Source: Zonotrichia leucophrys gambelii (lineage: Eukaryota > Chordata > Aves > Passeriformes > Passerellidae). From it: DNA of 64,000 nucleotides. The notes beneath the pieces were generated by a model. That model searched no databases, was not told where the DNA came from, and saw nothing but the letters and a program-made list of their open reading frames with translations. The stretch covers positions 145,163,917-145,227,916 of the forward strand of contig NC_088171.1 of NCBI RefSeq assembly GCF_028769735.1. The letters are read 5' to 3'. Positions within the stretch are counted from its first letter, which is position 1, and every line of letters begins with the position of its first letter. Below, piece by piece: positions 36,601 to 48,300 of the stretch. A program made the translations under genes and the position numbers.

Positions 36601-39600
36601 TTCTGACTGATGAGCTCACAGGTTTTTCATCAGCTTGTGTGATTAGCATCACTTGGATTTTCTATCAAAAATTCAGAAAGCTCTTGTAGACGTCCATACC
36701 AATGCCACTATTGTGCAAATTCATTCTTTCCTAAAACTTACAGTTAGCTTGACAAGCTGGCTTTCCAAAAGCCCTTCACATTAGTATTAATTTATTTCAC
36801 TATTTATTTCCTTTTTTAATTGAAGTGTTTTCATGATTGCATGGAAGAGAAGTGAAGATCGACAGGTCAATAATTCTTGTCTTTCTGTTTCTTTTCTAAG
36901 TATTGGTATAATGTCAGCTTTCATGGGGTTCTCTGGAACTTCCTATTTGCTAAGGCTCAAGAAAAAGTATCAGTAATGGTCCAGATTGTCCTTATCCTTC
37001 TGTGAGATAGTGCTCCAGTGTAAAATAGCTCTTCATTATTATCTAAGTGTATCACATTATTATCTAATGTGTATCACATTAGATAATAATGTATCACATT
37101 ATCATCTAAGTGTATCACTTAGTGATACACTTAGTGTATCACTAAGTGTAACACTTAGTTTTTTCTCTAATGCGCAACATTTATATTTATCAAGCTTGTG
37201 TCTTGCTGTTTGTTTTTTACTACTGACAGCTCTACTGCTTTCATCTAAAAGTGGGGAGATGTTTTGGATGCAAAATGAGAATGTCAAATGAATGTTGTCT
37301 TTTCTCAAAGTAACTCTGAAGGTCAGGTTCCTCATTAGTGAGGTTACTAAATGCCCTCTCTACTTTATTTTTAGAGCTCCAGTTATTTCAGACAGTCCAA
37401 GCTCAAACACACTTTCAGCTACGCCTGCCTCCTGAGAAAACATGTAGTTCTGACTACTCTGGATTACTCCAGGCGTTCCAGATATTTATTTTAGATGAAT
37501 TGAAGGCTCGTGGTTTATGTCACCTCCAGGTAATTTAAATTCCTGTTGGTGGATTTTGTTTGTTTTGTTTTGTTTTGGTTTTCTTTGGTTGGGTTTTGTG
37601 TTGCATGAAAGAAATAATAGTAATAAAAAAGGTGAAACACAACATAGACCTTTGCCTGTTTGAGAAATGTGGAAGAATGGAATATACCATGAAATCTGTT
37701 AGGATTGGCAGAACTCTCATATGGGTGAGGGGGAAAATAGATTTAGTCTCACACCACATCATCAGATCAGTTTAGTTCCAGCCATAAAAGTCATATCACA
37801 CCAGCCTAATATTTGTTAAAAAACTGTTTCAGTGGAAGAGAATATTTTGACTATTCTTACAGTGAGTATATGCCTTGCTAAAATTATATTTTCTTGCTTT
37901 GGTTTTTACAGCCCCTTTTCACAGGGTTACTTCCAGTATAGTACATTGCAAATGAATAGGGCAAGGCATGAATAAGAAAGTTCTCAGGTTGTCTATCTGT
38001 GATTTCACTTAATTCTGAATTCAAGGTGAATGCATTTGGAACAACTGGCTCAGTTTCCATGTGTGATGATTCCACTGTCTATGTCGAGTGCCTGAGCGAG
38101 GATCGCCTGGGAGTGAACATCACGTGGAGGGCTCAGCTGGAAAACATCCCCACATCTTCTCTCCCTGACTTACATGATATTGGTAATTTTTCTTTGATTT
38201 TTCTGTGGATTAAACCTGATTTGCTTTTAATCATTTTGCTTCCCTGTCTTTATAATGCTGGTGTTGCGTTTTTGAGCTTTTGGTGTTGATGTATTTCCCT
38301 TCTCAGGCTGTGACCACACAGTGGAAAGAAGCTATAGTTGAATGTTTCTTTCAGATAGGACTGCAGCTGCCTTAACTAGGATTGCAAATTACTTTATCAG
38401 GCATGAGCTGGACTGTCCCAGATGTTAATTTCCATTGGACAAGTCCTCAGTGGTGGAAAAGTGTTTATATTCATTGTACTCAGAGAAACACAATTCACAC
38501 ATTGTCAAAAACTAAACTAATTTCTTCCAAGTTATTTTTTCTTTTTTTTTTTTCCATTTTCCCTCTTTTTCAATTAGTTACATTACCTTTTTCACTAAAG
38601 AATGATCCTTACCTCTGACATCCTAGAGCAACTATACAGAGACCACTGACTGGCAGATGATTGCTGTGGTTTCCATGAGAGTTAGGGGTGGTGTAAGGAA
38701 CTTCTTTCAAAGCAGTCAGTATTTTCCTTCAATATAAAATATATTAAAAATATATCCCAAGTTCAAATGCCCTCTGTGGCATATCAAGGCCTGTATCAAG
38801 ACTAATGTGGCCAGCAGGACCAGGGCAGTGATTGACCCCCATACTCAGCACAGGTGAGGCCACACCCCAAATCCTGTGTTCATTTTTGGACCCCTCACTT
38901 CAAAAAGGATGTTGAGGTTCTAGAATGTTTCCAGAGAAGGGCAATGGAGCTGGAGAAGGGTCTGGAGCTTAACTCTGATGTGGAGCAGTTGAGGGAACTG
39001 GGGCTGTTTAGCCTGGAGAAAAGGGGAGATCGTGTTGCTTTCTACAGCTGCCTGAAAGGAGGTGGGAATCATTCCCTTTTCCCAGGCCTCAAGTGACAGG
39101 ACAAGAGGGAGTGGGTTCAGGTAGTCCCAGGGAAGGTTCAGATTAGATATTAGAAATTTTTTCTTTGAGAGAATGGTCAGGCATTAGAACAAGCTGGCCA
39201 AGCAAGTGGTAGAGTCACTGTCTCTGCCAGTGTTCAAGGGGCATCGGGATGTGTCACTTCAGGATGTCATTTAAGGGTGATTAGAGTGCTGCTGGGCTGG
39301 TGGTTGGACTAGATTATCTTGAAGGTCTCTCCCAGCCTTGGTGATTCTGTGTGACCTTGTCTCCAGTTTTACTGCTTTGCAATGGTGTTCCCAGCACTAA
39401 AAAAAATAACTCTGTCTGCATGTGTTCTTCCTTCTAACTTTGGGGCTTGGAGATATGTGTCCTGCAGCAATTTTGCTTCACCAGAACAGACTTCAAAATA
39501 CTTCAAAACACAGATGGCAGCTCCTGGCTCTACAGTTTGATATTGTTTGCATCTATCCAGTTGTTCCATATTCTAAGGGAATCACAAAACCCAGAATGAT

Positions 39601-42600
39601 AGAATGGTTTGGCTTGGAAGGGACCTTTAAAGGTCATCTAGTCCAAGACCTCTGCCATGGGCAGGGACATCTTCAACTCAGTCAGGTTCCTCAGAGTCCT
39701 TTCCAATCTGACCTTGAACATTTCCAGGGGTGCAGGATCTACTGCCTCTTTTTGCAACTTGGTCAAGTGTTTCACCACCATCACTGTAAAAAAAATAAAA
39801 ATTAGATATAATTTATCTAATCTAAATTATATCTAATCTCAATTATATCTTATCTACTATTCCACTGCCCCTGGGAATATTCCAGCAGTTTGCAGGAAGT
39901 GAATCAAAGTATAAGTGTGTTTGGTTTTATATTCGACTTTTCTTTTGAAAAGACCCTCTCCACACTAAAAATTCCCTGTAGTACAAAAGTAGCTTTTTGA
40001 GGGAATGATTGTATAGTTTCAGAAGAGGCAGAGCAGAACCTGCTCTCTTTGTATGGCCATGGCACCATCATGTCCCATTAAGTTCCAACTTCCAGTACCT
40101 GCTAAGTCAGCTTTGGGGCCTTCTGTTTGAGGTGGTTTTGGGTGTATTTAAACAGAATAAAGTAAGACTGTAATTTTATAGATGCTGTAGAGATTAATTA
40201 TGGTCTGCTGTTTGTTAGCATGTTTGTATTTCTGCATCTGCCTCTGTTTTTAACTTCAACCCATCAGTTTCTGTGTGGTGATCCATTCCTGTATTATGGA
40301 AATGTCTTTCATGCTATTTTGTCGTATTTTTTTTCTCCTCTTTAGAAAATGCAATTGTTGGGGAAAATCTCATTGGAGCATTTGTAAAAGAGATTAAAGA
40401 TGGTGTTTTTCTGCTGCATTTGGATTCCAAGCAGTTCCTAGCAGATTCTGCCATTGATTTTCCCCGGGATGAAGAGTTTGATCTGTCTCCCCGTGTGCAG
40501 CTCGGATGTAGAAGCGGGTTTAGAAGAATTTCATCTCCTGGGAAAGCAGGCCCTAATTCACAAGGATGTGGTAGGTCTCATTTTTAGGTTTCCATTCTTA
40601 GATGTTGTCAGTAATCAGTATAAAGATGAAATGAGAAAGTCATCAGTGAACTTGTGTTTAAGGTTCATGTTTGAAAGGCGTGAGGCATCAATGTGAATGG
40701 GAGTGATGGGATTTCGTGCTTTGCTTACTGTTCATTCCTTATGTTGAATCAATGATTTGGAAATACCATCATGGCACTGACATTGTGTAGAGAGTTTTGT
40801 AAACATTTTTGAGATTTTTGTGACATTTTAGATCTATCTGGTAATAGAAGGTCATTCTGTAATGCACATGATCCTTAATAAGAGGATTTCACAAAGATAA
40901 TGTAGCCAGAGCTTCAGATAATGATCCATTACCTGGAATAGAAACCTAGAGACAAAAATGCCAAAAGTCCTGATATTGTGAATTCCTGGGCCAAGTCCAG
41001 CCAGCTCAGATGGAAGCTTTCCTTGGTTCTGGCCAACACCCAGACTAACTGCACTTCTGCCCTCTTTTCTTCTTTTTTCCTTCTGTTTAGTCTGCTTCCC
41101 TGGAACAGGCTGCCTTTCTGCCAGCATCCTGCTTAGGGCTGCCAAACCAGCCTTTTCCACAGCTCCCTGTGGCTCTGCCAACCTGTCCTTGGTACCACGC
41201 CATGCTGCCAAAGTGCCTTTGCCTTACAGGCCCCACTCTTGCTTCTATCAACACCAACCCTCCTTCAGATCCTAGTTGTTCTTGTTGGCCAGCTGTCCTC
41301 AATGAGTCCATGTCTCATTTATGCCACTTTTGGATTTATTCACTATCTCTAGCCTTTTTTTATCTAGGGAACAGAGGAGAGAGGTACCACTTGTAGGTAT
41401 AAGATAACAGAGGCAGGTTTGGGATAAGTTTTCTAATAGAAATGTTTTCAGATATTCATCACTTGATTGCTATGAAGTACATCAGAATATGTGAAAAAAA
41501 CTTATCTTCCTGCTTGGTGTGGTGTTTCTAAGTTCAGAGTTTACTATGCCTGGGTAAGGTAATCAAGTGCTGAACACTTTTGAACTGCTGCAGTTTCCAG
41601 CCTGGACCTTTAAGGGTAAATTGTCTGGAGGTTCAATTCCTCTCCACAGTCTGAAATACTTCAGATCTGGGTTATTTATACACATGCAAAAAAAAAAATA
41701 AATTAATTCCTGCTGAGTCCAGAGTCCATAGCAACTTGCAGCTACCTAACAAGATATAGTGTTGTATTGCTTAAAGCTATCATTATTTTTTAAGTAGAAT
41801 CCATCACCTAGAGCAGAACTTACAAAGAATTGGATCTTTCTGCCAAGTCCTGCCTGCCAGACATAAAGGCCTTTAGGAAGCAATGAATTAACTTGCCTTG
41901 AATTCATACATATTTGAACCAGCTAGCTGAGGGAAATGTCACTCAGTAAAACAGACATCACAGATATGTGGAAAGGAAACAGTTTCTGCTCCAGCCTATG
42001 ACAGAGATTTCATATTCTAAGCTGTCATAATGTACCTGCTGCTGGGCACTGGTTTGTGTTGCAGGACTGCGTATTTTATTCTGAACTGAGAACTTGGGAA
42101 TTCATGTTCTGATTCTTCTAATATATATATATATATTTATGTATGGATATAATATGTACATATACACATATATGGATATATCCTGCTCATCCATCCTGTC
42201 TGGGCCTGTTTCCTCACTAATAATAGTGACAATTAGTAAGAAGCATCACCTGTGACTACAGAAAACAAAATTGTGTGAGGGTGGCAGAGATTCTTCAGTC
42301 TGTTCTCTTTACTGTTCAGGCTTGGTCTTGAAATACAAATTGTGTTTTCAGATCCTGATCCTTTTGATTTGTTTGGTTTTATTTCATTGTTGGCATCATT
42401 GCTTTTCCTTCAGGAAGCTCAGTAGCAACAGGTTTCTGGTGCTCACAATAAGCTGAATATATTCATTAATATATGGGCATGCAACTTACACAGATCTGCT
42501 TCTTTGTCTCTTGTATTTTCCTTATGTCTTCCTTGCATCTATTGTTGTGTTGTTTCATGTTTTCCTGCTTGTCAAATGGGTAATATTTATCATATGTTAG

Positions 42601-45305
42601 TTTTTCGTATATGTCATTTTTGCTTAGTCTCAGCCTTACATTTGGTTATGTTATGTCACAGGTATCTATGAATATGATTCTTTAAGAGTTGGGGATAACA
42701 CTATTATTTTAGCTAAATTTTAACAGTTTCTTTTGCTAATGTATGACTTAGAACTAAGAGAGTTAGAAACTGTCCAGGGAGACTTTAGGAGCATAACCCT
42801 TCTCCCCCATTTATTTCAGGAAAAAGCCTAAAGGCTGTTTGTAAATTAGCTTTGACTTCTGCTGGATCTTTTTATTTAAAACCATTTATTAAATACCTTT
42901 TTATTAAACCTTTTTATTTAAGAACCATTTTTATGCAGGCTTTTTTCATTTAAAATGCTCGATGATTCTATTAGATTTGCTTTAAACACAATATAACCCA
43001 AATGAAAGGGCTAGATTTGTAGCTGATTGACTGCTTGAGACTTATTTCTAACAATTTATATCAAGAATCTGATATTCCAGAGTTTTCCAGTATCCCTGGA
43101 GGAAAGCAGGAGCAGGGCAAGCATTGGGCAATGATCAGCTGGGACAGATTTGAAGTTGCTCAATGCAGTGAGAGCTGAGGCTTTAGTGAAATGAATTCTG
43201 TGGAACCACTTAAGAGAGCTGCTGCTCAGCCTGGGTTTTGCAGCTTGTTCGCCTGGTACAGAGAAGCCCAAGTCCAGTTAGAAGTGAGACCAGGTTCCAA
43301 ATTCCATGTGTGGGAGCAAGGGATTAATTAATTAATTTATTTATTTATTTATTTATTGGTGTTTTATTTTTTGTTTGGGTTTTTATTTATTTGTTTGTTT
43401 GTTTTTAATATATATTTTAATTTTTTCCTGTTTTAGGCTTACAAAGTTTGATCCCACTGGTTAAAACTTAGCTCTGATATTTTTGTTGAAAGTTGTTCTC
43501 TAGTTCCTTATATTGTTAAAATGTATTAATTTCCATTCTTGAAAGAAGTACAATATAGTGGTTTGTCTCACTTGTAGGGTCAAACTGTACCTACATGTAT
43601 GACTGTATCAACATGGCCTGTAGCTGAACTGATAAGTCCCTCCAAGAGTTAAAGAGTCTAGAAAATGTGATTCTACGCCAACATTTTTACTGTTCTTTGT
43701 GCTCTTTTGTCAATCCAACATGTGAAATGAAAGGCAATTTTTCCTGCTCAAAATGTGATAAGAGACACAGATGTTTCTTTCACCTTGTGACTAAAACTAC
43801 AGAAGAAAAGCAGAATGCTTTGAAAAGCTTAATTTGTTTATTTTTAAACTTTAATTGCTTAATTAGCCTCTTCATTCATTGTGTTTTGTCTTCAATTTAG
43901 GTGTGAATTTCTCATTTCACTGTAATTTCCACGGTTGTTCAATGAGTATTATGCTTTTTGCATGTGTTGGAAATTGTCTTTAAAACATATCAGACACTTG
44001 TGTATTAGATGATGGGTTTTTGAAAGGAGAATTCTGACTCATCCAGGATTTTTTTCATTCTGTAATTGATTTTATATATGTGTTTTACCCAGAGTAATTG
44101 CCTTGATTCATACTAGGAGGAAAATTTCAGTCTCACAGTTGAATCCTCCCAGACCTTCCCACTGGACTATTTACAGATGATGAAGGAAGATATGACAATT
44201 TTCCTACTAGCTGTCTTTTTAGTCTATTATAATTGAGGTGGTCCCATGAGTTAAATTCATTTACATTCTGGTGTGTTGGCCAGAACAGCAATTCATCACA
44301 TGGGTTGTAGTGAGAATGGCCAATATTCCATTGCTGATTCTCTCTCGTGGAGGCTTAAACTTCTGTCAGCGTGCAGGGCAAGAACAGAAATAAAGTTTTG
44401 CACCTTGTCAAAGTCCCAAAATATACATTTGATTGTGTTTTGAAGGAAATTACATCTGTGAAGCAGCTGTGAAATAAAAAGCAGGGGTATTGTCCTGCAA
44501 ATATGTCTGTGACTCTTCTGCTTTAATGCTCATCTGAATGCTCTGGAGGGAAATTGTATTCCATGACATCCCAGAAGACAAAGACTTTTCTCTGTAATAT
44601 GCAACAGGTCAGCTGGAAATATTGCTCCTGATTGCTTTGAAAATTATGTAGATACAGACTAAGAACATCACTGGGAGCACCTTTTTGTTTTGTGTTTGGG
44701 TTGTCATGAGCCCAGCTAGTGGCTTTTAATCTAGCCCTTACTGTTTAGTTTGGAAATGCTTAACAAAAATTTCTTTACCAGGAATTCTGAATAAAAGTGT
44801 TACCATATGGTAGATTTCTGTATGATGGTTTTGGAGTTTCTGCTCCTCAGAACCTTCCTGTTTCTATTTGTAGTTTTAAAATTTACCCTTTTTGTAGCTT
44901 GTCTTCCTTTGTTTTCTTTCACAACTCATCCACCTGCATTATCTTATTACAAATGGATTTGACAGCTGGGAATCAGACCTGGACTTGGCATTTCCAAAGA
45001 GCTTCATATGCTCTAATTCAAGAACAGATTTTGGGTGATCTGAGAAAACATATCACAGCCTATCTTCCTGTCATGAAGAGTTTAATGAAATACATATATG
45101 AAGAGCTTGAAGCCTATGGCAAATCTATCAGCATTATATATTATATATTATATATTATATATTATATATTATATATTATATATTATATATTATATATTAT
45201 ATATTATATATTATATATTATATATTATATATTATATATTATATATTTATACTTATGTATATATTTATATATTTATGTATTATATATATTTATATTTATG
45301 TATTT

Positions 45306-45339
<34 letters not shown>

Positions 45340-48300
45340 CACACATGTGTGCAAATGCCAGAAGTGGTTGAATTCCAAAGGACTAATAAGGTGATTGTTC
45401 TCTTTGCAGTTGTTTGTCCTCCAGGCAGTTATTTCCAGAACAATGAATGCATTCCCTGCCCTCTTGGCTACTATCAGTATCAGACAGGACATTCCTTCTG
45501 TATCAAGTGTCCTGTGGGCAAAACTACCAACTCCTATGGAGCAACAACTGCTGATCACTGTAAGTTGGACTCATTTTTTCCATATCCTTCATTTTCTGGC
45601 TTCAAATATCTAATAATTTTTTTTTATTCATCTCTAAGTTTTTTTTTAAAAATTAATCTTTCCTCTGGGGGTTTTTGGAGGTATATGATCCCTTCTGCAT
45701 ATATTCAAAAGCATTTTACAAAGTACAAACTGTCTGGTTTTTTGACCAAAAATGCATGAGAAACAAGTGGTCAGTCTCATCCAGGATGTTGTGGTTCCTC
45801 TAGACATGTTCATTGTCCTCAGGAATGATATCTGGGTGTTCAGTATCAGTAAGAAACTTCTTATGAAGTTCATTTATTGTCATTTCCATGAACACTACAA
45901 TAGTCTTGTTTTGTGTAGTTCTTTCCCCTTCAAATACAAACACTTCTCACAAAGCAACTATTGAAATGTTCACTCAAGCTGATGAATTCAGCTTAAATGA
46001 TTTGGTTTTTTCATACAGTTCTGTACAGAAAATCAGTTATTAGGCACAATTTCAGTTTTGTCTACAGAATTATATGAAATAAGATATAAATAAGAGTAAC
46101 AAGAATGGGCTTCTTGGGAAGTGTCATTGAGTATATCGTCTACTTTGTTCTCTTTCAGCCTCTTTGTTCTCTTAAGTGGGATAAACCTCCCATTTTTATT
46201 GTAATGTACCCCAATATCAATTAGCTTTTGCCTATGGTTGTCATTCTTTTCCATATGTGCTCCCTGGCTAGGTATTTGACTTATGTCCTTAAGAGTTCCT
46301 TGGGGTTTAAAAATTTCCATTTGCAATTTTTTTTACTAATCCTGTTCCCTGCCTGGTTTCCACTTTGCCTTTGTGCTGCACCTCAGCTCCAGCCCTCTCC
46401 AAGAGGCCAGGTTACACATTACCTCCCTCCTTTCTTTCAGTCCCTGCTGTCTCCTGGCAGAGTCTGAAGGATTTTTCTGAATTTAATGGTGTGATAGCTC
46501 TTCTCATTGCTCACAGCATTCCACAGATCCACTGCAGCAGTCCCTGAACAAACCTGGATGGAAGTACAGCTCCTTCTCCTCACTTTGCTTTACAGTACTG
46601 GAAATACAGCAACAGAGATTTGATGCATGACAGAGAATAAAAAAAAATGTTTGAAACACAAACTGAAGTAGCAACAAAGCACTGAGACTACCATGCTCCA
46701 GAGTGTGCAAATACTGTGCAAATCTCAGCTTAATTTTCAGTGAAGTCTCTGCTGTGCTCAGGAGACTTTTGTCCCACAGCTCTGAAACATTGTCCTGCTG
46801 CATTGGCAGGACCAGTGACTGCACAGGAGGTTTCCTCTGAACATCAGAAAATGTTTTTTTGCTGTGAGAACAACCAAGATGTCACTCCCAGGTTGCCCAG
46901 GAAGGCTGTGGAGTCCTTGGAGATGGGTGAAATCCATCTGGACAAGGTTCTGCACAGCCAGCTCTAGGTGGCCCTGCCTGGGCAGGAGCCTCTGACCTTA
47001 CAACTTCCAGAGGTCCTGTCCATCCTCTGAGCTGTGTGAAACCCAGTGTCAGCACTATCAAATAGCCTTTTTTCCTTCTCCTGCTCCCTTTCACCAGGTG
47101 TCACCCCCTGCCAGAGCAGAGAGCAGGGCCTGCAGTGTGATGGAGATGGCCAGTACAGACCTTCCCAGCAGGACCCTGCCACCAAGAAATCCTTCTGTGT
47201 GGACAGCTCTGGGGCAGCCCTGGGCTGGACTGAAACAGAGGATCTCCTGACAGATGAGCAGTGCTTGGGTAAGTGGCAGAAGGAAATTTTGGATATGCTT
47301 TGACCCCTCAGAGGTGAAGCTTCCTTATGAAGAGCACTCCAAAGCCTATGGGGATTCACTGTCCCATAGTTATTCACTTTCCCATACTAGTGGCCTCTGC
47401 CTTAAGCCACATTCCTCCTTAGTTTTGCATTTCTTCACTACACTGGGAAGTTATTTCTGGTAAGGGAAGAGAGAGAAGCAGGTTTCCTGCACTCTCAGAT
47501 GGCTGCCAGCTTTTGATGTGTGCTGACCTTGTGCTCTCTGCTTGAAAACCCAAAAGAGTAATGAGAGGGCTAATGAGAAAGAAGCAGAATTATTAATTTC
47601 TTTGTAAAATTATCCGTCAACTGTGTATTCATGGGAAATAGAATATTTTCAGCAATGACCTCAGAGCCACAACATAACATCACCCTCTGGGCCCCTGCTG
47701 CAAGGTATCTGACTTGGGGACCACATCCTAGCAGGCTGGAAGAAGTTACTTCTGCCTGAATACAACTGCAAAATGCTGGTTTTCAAGGATGAAAAACTTG
47801 AAAAAACAAAGAAAGTCATCTATCAAACAGTCCCCAGACTGCCTGCAGTAAGGTCTAATTACACCTTCCAGCCTCAAAGCTTTTTCCCAGAATTTTTATA
47901 TGCTCATCATATGATTGCTATTAAATTTAATGGAATATTCTGTTTAGATACTGATGTCATGGTGTGCTTTGAATTAGGCAATGTCTTATGACAAGTGTGA
48001 TCAGTGGAAGGAGTGTGAAAAGTAAAGTCCTCAGTTGAGAAGAGGTTGCAAAATTATCTTCAGTTAAAATAACTTTTTTTCCTCTGAGCATACTCAGAGA
48101 TTGATCACAGTTATGAACATGAGGTGAAAGTCTCTGTTGCTCTCAATCATGGGGCTGTTGGGATGTTTCTCTGCAGAGAGGACTCAGGATCTTAATTCTC
48201 CTGTTACCATGACCCTTTCTGCTTGGGCATTTCTGACTCTGTGCAGGATGGAGCAGTTGTAGATATTTGTGCTTGGTTTTGTGGATCATGCCAGAAGATG

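Larger units (their letters stand above)
38183..40345 (+). other. TG intron 19
   Basis: 2.2 kb filled in large part by two CR1 fragments in opposite orientation (38806-39352 and 39579-39800) plus a short AT hairpin (39801-39837). Confidence 0.65.
40571..45133 (+). other. TG intron 20, main part
   Basis: Largest intron in the window with intron 8 (4.8 kb). It holds an (AT)n tract at 42120-42180, TTTA/TTTG-rich sequence at 43325-43420, and an unexplained protein-like open stretch at 44953-45133 just before the heptanucleotide array. No known gene recognised. Confidence 0.5.

Noticed and set aside
41036..41400. GC-richer open stretch in intron 20 as a gene
   Set aside because: Open frames on both strands are short and not similar to known proteins; no splice or poly-A signals.
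44797..45759. A 320-codon open frame across 44797-45759 as one gene
   Set aside because: Its middle is translated heptanucleotide and (AT)n repeat and its end is TG exon 21 read through its splice donor. Only the short 44953-45133 part deserves a second look.
46033..46326. Minus-strand 97-codon frame as a small gene
   Set aside because: No recognisable family, AT-rich codon content, no promoter or splice context.
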